Below, piece by piece: positions 1 to 6,185 of a stretch of 7,772 bases of DNA. This stretch comes from Spartobacteria bacterium. Lineage in GTDB: Bacteria; Verrucomicrobiota; Verrucomicrobiia; Chthoniobacterales; UBA10450. The position numbers and the translations under genes were made by a program. Where the stretch lies: NCBI GenBank assembly GCA_003445855.1, contig DMCG01000170.1:1-7772 (forward strand). Direction: 5' to 3'. Position 1 is the stretch's first letter, and every line of letters begins with the position of its first letter. The notes beneath the pieces are model-generated. The model was not told where the DNA came from. It worked only from the letters and a program-made list of their open reading frames with translations, and did not search any database.

Positions 1-680
1 TTGATCGTGCGCGGGCTCGAACCAGCTGCGATCTCCGAGATCGTTCCGCCTTTCCACGCAACAATTTCGTTGAAAGCGGTGATCCCTTCCTTGTCCGGGG
101 CAGTCGCATGGCGTACCTGCCCGTGTTCGAAGAAAACCTTCGCTTTTGCGTCAGCCGGTCCCGTGAATTCGATCGCCGCGGTCGCTCCGCTCATACATTT
201 CAATTGAATGATATCCGCGATATGCAGATCGCTTAGCGTGCCCTGAAATTTCTCGCTCTCCGGCTTACTCGAGGCCCGCAGCATTGCGCCGACCAGATCG
301 ACAAAGTCGCCGTGCGGAAACGGTTTTTCGAGAAAGTGAATCGCACCAAGACCAGCCGCCTGCTCGCGATGAGCGGCTAAATGAACGGCCGTGAGAATGA
401 CCGCGCGCGCCCTCGGATGACTCGTGCGCAGGTCGTAAAGAAATTCCTGGCCTAGATCGTATGTGGCGTCGATATCCAGGACGAAGAGATCGGGTTTGGC
501 GCCAAGCACGAGATCTTGCGCTTCGGTCAGGCTATGCGCGATGTCTAGCTCCGCCCCGGGTGCGGCCTCGTTTAACGCGCTCAAAATCGCGGACGCCAGT
601 TGCTCATCCGGTTCCAGCACCAAAACCCGGCCACCCTTGACCGATGTATTTTCAAGATGCGTCGAGGTCTTCTCGTTCAC
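1..680 (-). CDS. Response regulator, receiver (REC) domain plus PATAN/DUF4388 domain, partial
   Basis: The first 226 codons are present and the C-terminus lies beyond the left edge. The start is GTG at 680: an in-frame TAA at 693-695 excludes anything further upstream, and no other start codon lies close to the domain boundary. Residues about 18-135 read as a CheY-like receiver: beta-1 VLVLEPDEQL, phospho-acceptor D69 in FVLDID, switch T97 in VILTAV, and conserved K119 in LEKPF. The second acidic residue normally found after beta-1 appears to be Pro24. Residues about 146-226 (GTLSDLHIADIIQL, then FFEHGQVRHA and a WKGG motif) match the PATAN/DUF4388 pattern, a domain of uncertain function often attached to receivers. 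It is probably a cytoplasmic signalling protein that acts through protein contacts, since no DNA-binding domain is visible so far. Its partner kinase is not in the window. No Shine-Dalgarno sequence is seen. The domain call is firm; the pathway is unknown. Confidence 0.85.
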   Translation of the reverse strand, partial: MNEKTSTHLENTSVKGGRVLVLEPDEQLASAILSALNEAAPGAELDIAHSLTEAQDLVLGAKPDLFVLDIDATYDLGQEFLYDLRTSHPRARAVILTAVHLAAHREQAAGLGAIHFLEKPFPHGDFVDLVGAMLRASSKPESEKFQGTLSDLHIADIIQLKCMSGATAAIEFTGPADAKAKVFFEHGQVRHATAPDKEGITAFNEIVAWKGGTISEIAAGSSPRTI

Positions 681-812
681 GGTGCAGTAAAGTTAAAGCA
701 GCGACCCTTCCCGCCACGCGCCACGTTATTACTTAGCAATGCCCGCTTCTAACCAAATGCAAAGGAATTTTCTCGCGGAAAAACCGGCACGCCACTGCTT
801 TGATTGTCGATC

Positions 813-2201
813 TTACGATCGCAAAAGTCGGGCGACGTCGCGCCGGTTGATTTTCCCGCGCTCATTCACTGGAATGGCATCGAGGATAAAAATCCGCTTC
901 GGCACCTGCCACCCGCTCAATTCGCTCCGGCAAAATTCCAGGAGGTCGGCTTCGCTCACGCCCGGAGACGCCACCACACATGCCGCTACTTCCTCATAAC
1001 GGAATGCCGATTCACGGCCAAATACCACCGCCTGCCGCACGCCGGCGAAGCGCAGCAAATGCGCTTCCACTTCCGCAGGATGCACCTTTTTCCCGGCGAC
1101 ATTGATCAGGTCGGAAACACGGCCAACAATCCGAAACCCATTCCCCGTTTTCGTTAACAGATCGTCCGGAAGAAAAAATCCACGACCGAGTTTTTCTTCA
1201 TCCGTTTCGGGAAAATAACCGTCGCCCGCGGCACGGCTGCGCACGCGCACCTGACTCGCGGGCGCTGTTGGATCGACAATTTCAAGATCGACATCTTTCA
1301 TCGGTTGACCGACGAAACCCTCCGTCTCGTTCGTCGCCTCGCGGTCGTAACAAATCCCGCCACACTCAGAGGCGCCGTAAAACGAATGGATCGGTTGTTT
1401 GAATTTTTCCCGAAACTTTTTCGCGACTGCAGCGGAAAGCGGCGCGCCGGCTGAAATGCAAAGCCGAAGCTTCGGCAACGCAGGAACATCTTCCATTTCG
1501 CAAAACGCTTGATAGAACACCGGCATTCCGGGAAAGACCGTTGCGTTCGTGCGCGCAAGATCGACAAGCACGGCTCGCGGCAATCGGTCGTTGCTTAACA
1601 CCATCGGCACGCCGCGAGCAATGAGCGGCGTGAGCAAATTGCTGAATCCGTAGGAGTGGGAGATCGGAATGACGCCGAAATTAAGATCGAGATCGCTAAT
1701 TCCCATTGTCTCGCAAATCTGATCGCAATCGGCCAGAAGTTGTTCGCTGCGAAACCGGATCGCGCGCGGCGCGGCGGTCGTGCCGGAAGTCAATTTCAAG
1801 AGTGAGGGCGTGCGATCATTCCAATTAATCGCCACGTTATCGTTAATAATTTGGATTTGCGGCTCGCGATCTTCCGCCGTGATCAACCCCGAACATCGAC
1901 AAGTTGAAAGCGCCGCGTCGCGCTGTTGTTCGCTCATCGTTTGCTCGAGCGGGAGAACGAGCAGCTGTTTTCGCAAACACGAAAGGAAGATCGCTGGCCA
2001 ATCGGGATGATTGCCGATTTGGGTCGCTACGACTGAGCCCGCGCCGAACATGTCGATCTTTTCTTCAAAGTCGCGCGCATCTTCTTCGATTTGCTCAAAT
2101 GTTCGGGTGATTTCGCCACGCGTATTGAAAATTGCCGGCGAATCCTTCGCGCGAACGAGGGTTGTGTCCCACGCGGTTAGCAGTGCGTCGTTTGATTTCA
2201 T
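813..2201 (-). CDS. Acyl-AMP-forming ligase (ANL superfamily, acyl-CoA synthetase-like)
   Basis: This 462-residue cytoplasmic enzyme should activate a carboxylic acid with ATP to an acyl-adenylate, then probably pass it to CoA or a carrier protein. Motifs in order: the P-loop LTSGTTAAPRA (137-147), HSYG (182-185), YGASE (275-279), the ribose-binding Asp in LPDDLL (around 347), GRVSD (360-364), the hinge-region motif VAGKKVHPAEVE, and NERGKINR with the likely catalytic K450. The P-loop departs from the usual TSGTTGxPK by having Ala for the second Gly and Arg for the Lys. It is shorter than typical long-chain acyl-CoA synthetases (over 500 residues), mainly at the N-terminal end. ATG at 2201 is the start; no well-spaced Shine-Dalgarno is seen. 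Downstream, a 132-bp spacer leads to the response regulator on the same strand. No carrier protein, thioesterase or ketosynthase lies nearby, so the substrate cannot be inferred. Family call firm, function open. Confidence 0.85.
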   Translation of the reverse strand: MKSNDALLTAWDTTLVRAKDSPAIFNTRGEITRTFEQIEEDARDFEEKIDMFGAGSVVATQIGNHPDWPAIFLSCLRKQLLVLPLEQTMSEQQRDAALSTCRCSGLITAEDREPQIQIINDNVAINWNDRTPSLLKLTSGTTAAPRAIRFRSEQLLADCDQICETMGISDLDLNFGVIPISHSYGFSNLLTPLIARGVPMVLSNDRLPRAVLVDLARTNATVFPGMPVFYQAFCEMEDVPALPKLRLCISAGAPLSAAVAKKFREKFKQPIHSFYGASECGGICYDREATNETEGFVGQPMKDVDLEIVDPTAPASQVRVRSRAAGDGYFPETDEEKLGRGFFLPDDLLTKTGNGFRIVGRVSDLINVAGKKVHPAEVEAHLLRFAGVRQAVVFGRESAFRYEEVAACVVASPGVSEADLLEFCRSELSGWQVPKRIFILDAIPVNERGKINRRDVARLLRS

Positions 2202-2251
2202 CTCTTGCGCGAGCGCCTCAGCGCGCGTAAGTTCCGCGTTCCTTTTTGAAA
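2202..2251. promoter_or_regulatory. Divergent intergenic region between the ligase and rpmE
   Basis: Only 50 bases separate the start codons of two divergent genes, so promoters for both the ligase and the rpmE operon must lie here or inside the opposing coding sequence. I see no convincing sigma-70 pair; the best plus-strand candidate (TTGCGC near 2205, TAAGTT near 2228) is poor. The call rests on gene layout, not on a recognised box. Confidence 0.35.
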
Positions 2252-2479
2252 ATGAAAGCGGGCATTCATCCAGAGTATTACGAGACCGATATCGCCTGCG
2301 CGTGTGGCGCGGTCTATCACACGCGCTCCACCCGCCGCGATATTAAAATCGGCATTTGCGCCGCTTGTCATCCGTTTTTCACTGGCGAACAGAAATTCGT
2401 CGACACGGCCGGCCGCGTGGAAAAGTTCGCGCGCCGCTACGGCAGCACCAAAGCTGTCCGAACTTCGAAGAAATCTTAG
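2252..2479 (+). CDS. rpmE: 50S ribosomal protein L31, zinc-binding (C+) type
   Basis: This 75-residue protein has the L31 signature throughout: the opening [14 protein letters not shown], the zinc-ligand cysteines C16 and C18 (ACACG) and C36 and C39 ([12 protein letters not shown]), then the [11 protein letters not shown] tail. L31 binds the large ribosomal subunit and helps bridge it to the small one. All four cysteines mark the zinc-containing form, which many bacteria exchange for a cysteine-free paralogue when zinc is scarce; no paralogue is in this window. ATG at 2252 fits the family N-terminus. A TTG two codons earlier (2246) is in frame but less likely. No Shine-Dalgarno precedes it. 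It leads the probable operon rpmE-prfA-prmC-murA, in line with the common pairing of L31 and release factor 1 genes. Confidence 0.96.
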   Translation: MKAGIHPEYYETDIACACGAVYHTRSTRRDIKIGICAACHPFFTGEQKFVDTAGRVEKFARRYGSTKAVRTSKKS

Positions 2480-2489
2480 CTCGTTGTTA

Positions 2490-2546
2490 GCGGCCCCGAA
2501 AGCGTTTGGGGTCGCATTCTTTCGGCGCTCATGGAGCGCCGCTACA
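2490..2546. repeat. REP-like double hairpin between rpmE and prfA
   Basis: Two hairpins lie back to back. The first has arms GCGGCCCC (2490-2497) and GGGGTCGC (2508-2515), one G-T wobble and a loop that can extend the stem by about two pairs. The second has perfect 8-base arms CGGCGCTC (2523-2530) and GAGCGCCG (2534-2541) around the triloop ATG. It is followed by CTACA, so the minus strand reads TGTAG and then the hairpin. A GTAG tetranucleotide just 5' of a hairpin is the hallmark of REP elements, and the same design occurs at 6190 and 6770. The second hairpin ends 9 bases before the prfA start. The first could act as a weak terminator or attenuator, but the ATTCTTT after it is a poor T-tract. 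Family membership is inferred. Confidence 0.6.
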
Positions 2547-2550
2547 CTTT

Positions 2551-3630
2551 ATGGATTTCAATTCTTTGATTGAACGCAAGCGCGAACGCTTCGAACAACT
2601 CGAACGTGAAATCGCCGATCCGCGTCTCTTCGATAATCGAAAACGTGCCAGCGAAATCATGCGCGAACATGCCGGCATCAAGCAATTGCTCGCGCACTGG
2701 GATGAACTCGAAGCGGCGCGGCGACAGTTGGACGAAAATCGCGAGCTCGCGACTTCGAGTGACGTTGAAATTGCCGCTATGGCCGATGACGAGATTCCGG
2801 ATCTGCAAAAACGAGTCGTCGATCTTGAGCGCGAATTGCAGATCGCGCTCTTGCCGACGGACGAAAATGAAGATCGTGATGCGATTGTTGAGATTCGCGC
2901 CGGCACCGGCGGCAACGAAGCAGCCATTTTCGCGGCCGATCTTTACCGGATGTACAATCGGTACGCCGAATCGGCTGGATTAAAGGCCGAAGATCTCGAA
3001 TCGAGCCCGTCAGAACTCGGCGGGCTCAAAGAAGTAATCTTTCGCGTTTCCGGCGAATCCGTTTTCCGAAAACTTCGATACGAAAGCGGTGTGCATCGTG
3101 TGCAACGCGTGCCAGCGACGGAAGCACAGGGCCGCATTCATACATCGACAGCGACAGTGGCGGTGTTGCCCGAGGCGGAAGATGTCGATCTTGAACTGAA
3201 GCCGGATGAGTTGCGCATCGAAGTTTCGCGAGCGGGCGGCCCCGGCGGACAAGGCGTCAATACGACCGACTCCGCGGTGCAAGTTTTGCACATTCCAACG
3301 GGCACGATAGTGCGCTGTCAGGATGGGCGCAGCCAGATCAAGAACAAGGAAAGAGCATTGTCGATCTTGCGGGCACGATTGCTCGAACGGAAGCAGCGCG
3401 AGGAAGCCGAAAAATACAGTGCGCAACGCCGCGGCCAGATCGGCACGGGCGGGCGCGAGGAAAAAATTCGCACGTATAATTTTCCGCAGAACCGCGTGAC
3501 CGATCATCGCACCGGACTCACGCTTTATAATTTGGATCGCGTCGTGGATGGCGATCTGGGCGAGTTGATCAAAGCCTTGCAGGCTGCCGATGTCGCGGAG
3601 CGATTAAAGGAATCGACGCTGCCGATGTGA
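2551..3630 (+). CDS. prfA: Peptide chain release factor 1
   Basis: Release factor 1 reads UAA and UAG stop codons and triggers peptide release in the ribosome. The 359-residue product is almost exactly the length of E. coli RF1 (360). The N-terminal part (1-100) is a charged, helix-rich domain. GTGGNEAAIF (118-127) follows, then RVPATEAQGRIHTS with the PxT stop-codon-reading tripeptide at 188-190, then AGGPGGQGVNTTDSAV with the catalytic GGQ at 232-234. The C-terminal EEKIRTYNFPQNRVTDHR is also typical. Gln234 is the expected target of PrmC, coded next downstream. ATG at 2551 was chosen because MDFNSLIERK matches the family N-terminus; the in-frame TTG at 2506 would add a tail coded by the upstream repeat. 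The only GGAG (2533-2536) is 14 bases away and partly inside the hairpin. Confidence 0.97.
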   Translation: MDFNSLIERKRERFEQLEREIADPRLFDNRKRASEIMREHAGIKQLLAHWDELEAARRQLDENRELATSSDVEIAAMADDEIPDLQKRVVDLERELQIALLPTDENEDRDAIVEIRAGTGGNEAAIFAADLYRMYNRYAESAGLKAEDLESSPSELGGLKEVIFRVSGESVFRKLRYESGVHRVQRVPATEAQGRIHTSTATVAVLPEAEDVDLELKPDELRIEVSRAGGPGGQGVNTTDSAVQVLHIPTGTIVRCQDGRSQIKNKERALSILRARLLERKQREEAEKYSAQRRGQIGTGGREEKIRTYNFPQNRVTDHRTGLTLYNLDRVVDGDLGELIKALQAADVAERLKESTLPM

Positions 3631-3644
3631 GTGGGGATTCAAAA

Positions 3645-3716
3645 GGTAGGGACGCACCTCCGGGGCGTCCGTAGAATTTTAAAATAAGTCGGACGGCTCG
3701 GAGATCCGCCCCTACC
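3645..3716. repeat. REP-like long palindrome between prfA and prmC
   Basis: Two 27-base arms (3645-3671 and 3690-3716) are inverted copies that agree at 22 of 27 positions by eye, around an 18-base AT-rich loop. Both ends read GGTAGGG towards the centre, so each arm has a GTAG header, as in inverted REP pairs. The sequence differs from the other repeats here and probably belongs to another REP family. It fills nearly all of the 95-base gap between the prfA stop and the prmC start, and would form a strong hairpin in the operon mRNA. No T-tract follows, so it is not an obvious intrinsic terminator; an effect on mRNA stability is possible. Confidence 0.75.
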
Positions 3717-3725
3717 AAATCTAAG

Positions 3726-4568
3726 ATGACCGTTCTTGAGGTGCTGCAATCCAGCACCGATTATTTCAAGAAGCGCAAGATAGACAATCCACGATTGAAC
3801 GCTGAGCACTTGCTTGCGCACGTGCTGGGACGCACGCGGATGGAGCTTTATCTCGAGTTCGAACAAAATCTCGTCGAAGCAGAGCTGGCAACGTTGCGCG
3901 AGCTCGTCAGGCGGCGCGGCCAGGGCGAGCCGCTCCAGCATTTACTCGGCACGGTGGAATTTTGCGGACACACCTTTCTTTGCGACAAACGGGCGATGGT
4001 TCCGCGACCAGAAACAGAGCAGCTCGTGGAGCTTGTGATTGCCGATTGCCGATTGCCGATTTCCGATTTTCGTTTGCTGGACGTTGGAACCGGTAGTGGA
4101 GTCATCGCGCTGAGTTTGGCTGCGAAATTCGCTGATGCCGAAATTCATGCTGTCGATCTTTCCGATGAGGCGTTGGAGCTCGCGCGCGAGAATGCCGCGC
4201 GGCTCGGTTTGAGCGACCGAGTTCAGTTCGCGAAAAGTAATCTTCTCGCAGAGGTCGACGGATCGTTCGACCTTATCATCGCGAATTTGCCCTACATCGC
4301 CGCGCAAGATCGACATCTTCTTTCGCGTGAAGTCCTGCACGATCCGGAGGTCGCCCTCTTCGCCGGCGCGCAAGGTGACGAATTAATCCGCGCACTGATC
4401 GAACAGGCGCCGCCGCATCTGCGACCGGGCGGCTTGCTCGCGCTCGAGCTCGGATTTGGCCAGGCCGAAGCGCTCTCAGAGCTTCTCGCGCAAAAAAATT
4501 ACCACGACATCGAGTCAAAAACGGATTATTCAAATATCCCGCGTTTCCTCTTTGTCAGATATGGATAG
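3726..4568 (+). CDS. prmC: Release factor glutamine N5-methyltransferase
   Basis: PrmC uses S-adenosylmethionine to methylate the Gln of the GGQ motif in release factors, which speeds termination. The 280-residue length is normal. An N-terminal helical domain (1-80, with the typical RRRGQGEPLQHLLGTVEF segment) leads to VPRPETEQLV (92-101), the SAM-binding LLDVGTGSGVIALSLA (117-132), HAVDLSDEAL, and the substrate-binding motif IIANLPYI (184-191). The last is NLPY rather than the canonical NPPY; the Asn and Tyr that hold the glutamine remain. Residues about 104-116 (IADCRLPISDFR) are coded by a heptamer repeat array lying in the variable linker before the SAM domain. The gene lies directly after its substrate gene prfA, separated by a REP-like palindrome, and its end overlaps murA by 8 bases. 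No Shine-Dalgarno is visible before ATG 3726. Confidence 0.95.
   Translation: MTVLEVLQSSTDYFKKRKIDNPRLNAEHLLAHVLGRTRMELYLEFEQNLVEAELATLRELVRRRGQGEPLQHLLGTVEFCGHTFLCDKRAMVPRPETEQLVELVIADCRLPISDFRLLDVGTGSGVIALSLAAKFADAEIHAVDLSDEALELARENAARLGLSDRVQFAKSNLLAEVDGSFDLIIANLPYIAAQDRHLLSREVLHDPEVALFAGAQGDELIRALIEQAPPHLRPGGLLALELGFGQAEALSELLAQKNYHDIESKTDYSNIPRFLFVRYG
4037..4071 (+). repeat. GATTGCC heptamer tandem array inside prmC
   Basis: Five consecutive 7-base units are present: GATTGCC three times (4037-4057), then the variants GATTTCC and GATTTTC. The array sits in frame within the prmC coding sequence, in the linker before the SAM-binding motif, and codes for about IADCRLPISDFR. A related array lies in nfo at 7694-7721. 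Confidence 0.85.
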
Positions 4569-5820
4569 AATCCGCATCCACGGTGGCCATCCGCTTTCCG
4601 GTTCAATCAAGATCAGCGGTTCGAAAAACTCCGCGCTGCCGATTCTGGCCGCGACCTTGCTCACGCGCGAGCCATGCATCATTCATCGCGTCCCCGATTT
4701 GAGCGACACGCATTACATGCTGCAAATTTTGACCCATCTCGGCGCGCAAGTGGAACGCGCCAGCGGCACGGTGAGCGTGACGGCGGAGAAAATAGAATCG
4801 ACCGCGCCCTATGATGTTGTTCGCCGAATGCGCGCCTCGGTTTGCGTGCTTGGACCGCTGCTCGGCCGTTGCAAAGAAGCGACTGTCTCGATGCCGGGCG
4901 GTTGCGTGATTGGCGATCGCCCGATTGATTTGCATTTGAAGGGATTCGAAGCGCTCGGTGCGGCGGTGCGCGTGGAAAGCGGCAACGTGAAGCTGTTCGC
5001 ACCGAAACTGGCCGGCGCGGTAATCAATCTGCGCGGCAAATTTGGACCGACGGTTCTTGGCACCGACAACGTGATGATGGCGGCTGTCCTCGCCGAAGGA
5101 ACAACAGTGATCGAAGGCGCGGCGCAGGAACCGGAGGTTGTCGATCTTGCAAATTTTCTCAACAAGATGGGTGCGAAGATCGAAGGCGCGGGCACGCGCC
5201 GGCTCATCATTGAAGGAGTTAAAGAATTACACGGAGCCGAGCACGACATCATTCCTGATCGGATTGAGGCGGGAACATTTCTCGTAGCGGGCGCAATTTG
5301 CGGAAAAGGAATCACGATCAAGCGCGTCGAACCGGAGCATGTGCTGGCGGTGACGAATGCGCTAAACAATTGCGGATTTCGGATCGAATCGTCAGCTAAT
5401 TCGATCAGCGTGTCGCCCAACGGCGATGCCAAACCGCTCGAGCTAATCACCGAGCCTTATCCCGGTTTCCCCACCGATATGCAGGCGCAAATGTGCGCGC
5501 TGCTTTCGACGACCGGTGGAATCAGCGTGATCACGGAAAATATTTTTCCACAACGCTACATGCACGTGGCCGAGTTGAAGCGCATGGGTGCGAACGTCGA
5601 TCTTGAGGGGCCGACCGCCGTCATCAAAGGGGTCGATCATCTCTTTGGCGCGCCGGTGATGGCGAGCGATCTGCGCGCCTCCGCGGCGCTCGTGCTGGCG
5701 GGATTGAAGGCCGACGGAATTACGGAAGTCAGTCGCGTTTATCACATCGACCGTGGCTACGAACATCTCGATGAAAAATTGAGCGAACTCGGCGCGCACA
5801 TCGAGCGAGTGAAAAGCTGA
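4561..5820 (+). CDS. murA: UDP-N-acetylglucosamine 1-carboxyvinyltransferase
   Basis: MurA transfers enolpyruvate from phosphoenolpyruvate to UDP-GlcNAc, the first committed step of peptidoglycan synthesis, in the cytoplasm. The 419-residue product equals E. coli MurA in length, and key residues fall at matching positions: K22 in SGSKNSALPILAA, C115 in MPGGCVIGDRP (the catalytic-loop cysteine and fosfomycin target), R120, the Asp in PGFPTDMQAQ (D306), and R372 in SDLRASAALVLAG. Having Cys rather than Asp at 115 predicts an enzyme that fosfomycin can alkylate. ATG at 4561 was chosen because MDRIRIHGGHPLSGSI is the normal N-terminus; the in-frame TTG at 4456 would add 35 residues read from prmC sequence. 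The start overlaps the prmC end by 8 bases, which suggests translational coupling, and no Shine-Dalgarno is seen. Only 2 bases separate its stop from the next gene. Confidence 0.97.
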   Translation: MDRIRIHGGHPLSGSIKISGSKNSALPILAATLLTREPCIIHRVPDLSDTHYMLQILTHLGAQVERASGTVSVTAEKIESTAPYDVVRRMRASVCVLGPLLGRCKEATVSMPGGCVIGDRPIDLHLKGFEALGAAVRVESGNVKLFAPKLAGAVINLRGKFGPTVLGTDNVMMAAVLAEGTTVIEGAAQEPEVVDLANFLNKMGAKIEGAGTRRLIIEGVKELHGAEHDIIPDRIEAGTFLVAGAICGKGITIKRVEPEHVLAVTNALNNCGFRIESSANSISVSPNGDAKPLELITEPYPGFPTDMQAQMCALLSTTGGISVITENIFPQRYMHVAELKRMGANVDLEGPTAVIKGVDHLFGAPVMASDLRASAALVLAGLKADGITEVSRVYHIDRGYEHLDEKLSELGAHIERVKS

Positions 5821-5822
5821 TT

Positions 5823-6185
5823 ATGGAACCGACTACAACATCGACATCTTCAAACGTGCGGACTTGGTGCGTGTTGGCCCACGCGACCGCGCTGGTTGGA
5901 TTTTTAGTGCCGTTGGCCGGACACATCGTCGGGCCGCTGATCATTTGGCTGGCCAAACGCGGCGATTCGCCCGAGATCGACGCACACGGCAAAGAGTCGC
6001 TCAACTTTCAATTGTCGATGTTGATTTACAATCTGATCGCCGCCGTGCTCTGCCTGGTTTTGATCGGCTTCTTCATCCTCGCCATCCTGCACATTTTGAA
6101 TGTCGTTTTTGTCATCATCGCATCGATTCAAGCGAGCGAAGGCAAAGTGTACCGTTATCCGCTCGCCATTCGGCTGATCAAATAA
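5823..6185 (+). CDS. DUF4870 small integral membrane protein
   Basis: The 120-residue protein has the DUF4870 pattern: a short polar N-terminus, a first hydrophobic hairpin (about 16-44), the polar stretch KRGDSPEIDAHGKESLNFQLS (about 45-65) with the family's D-HGKE-LNFQ core, a second hydrophobic region (about 66-100) long enough for one or two membrane helices, and the closing KVYRYPLAIRLIK. The family is widespread and its function is unknown; a distant resemblance to Tic20-type membrane proteins has been suggested. ATG 5823 begins 2 bases after the murA stop, so it is probably the last gene of the operon and may be translated by re-initiation. Its stop is 4 bases before a REP copy, and its last 94 codons are overlapped antisense by the read-through tail of the RAYT gene. 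Confidence 0.88.
   Translation: MEPTTTSTSSNVRTWCVLAHATALVGFLVPLAGHIVGPLIIWLAKRGDSPEIDAHGKESLNFQLSMLIYNLIAAVLCLVLIGFFILAILHILNVVFVIIASIQASEGKVYRYPLAIRLIK

Noticed and set aside
681..812. Promoter or terminator in the spacer between the ligase and the response regulator
   Set aside because: The minus strand shows only a weak -10-like GTAATA with no good -35, and no hairpin followed by T residues; nothing firm enough to list.
2009..2022. Possible third heptamer array (GATTGCCGATTTGG) in the ligase gene
   Set aside because: Only one full unit and one degenerate unit are present, and the coded QIGNHPDW fits the normal protein.
2490..2520. Intrinsic terminator after rpmE
   Set aside because: The stem is good but the following ATTCTTT is a weak T-tract, and a GTAG-headed hairpin follows directly, so a REP-like repeat explains it better.
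2506..2550. TTG at 2506 as the prfA start
   Set aside because: The added 15 residues are coded by the REP-like hairpins and are absent from the family; ATG 2551 gives the normal N-terminus.
3010..3507. Open frame of 165 codons on the minus strand opposite prfA
   Set aside because: It lies wholly inside the prfA coding sequence, including the GGQ region, and has no family resemblance.
4037..4071. CRISPR-like or phase-variable repeat in prmC
   Set aside because: The 7-base units have no spacers and there are no cas genes. The last units are degenerate, which argues against active slippage.
4456..4560. TTG at 4456 as the murA start
   Set aside because: It would add 35 residues read from the prmC 3' end; ATG 4561 gives the standard 419-residue protein.
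4809..5450. Open frame of 213 codons on the minus strand opposite murA
   Set aside because: It is antisense to a clearly conserved murA, shows no recognisable domain and is rich in Ser, Arg and Pro, as expected from the shadow of a GC-rich gene.
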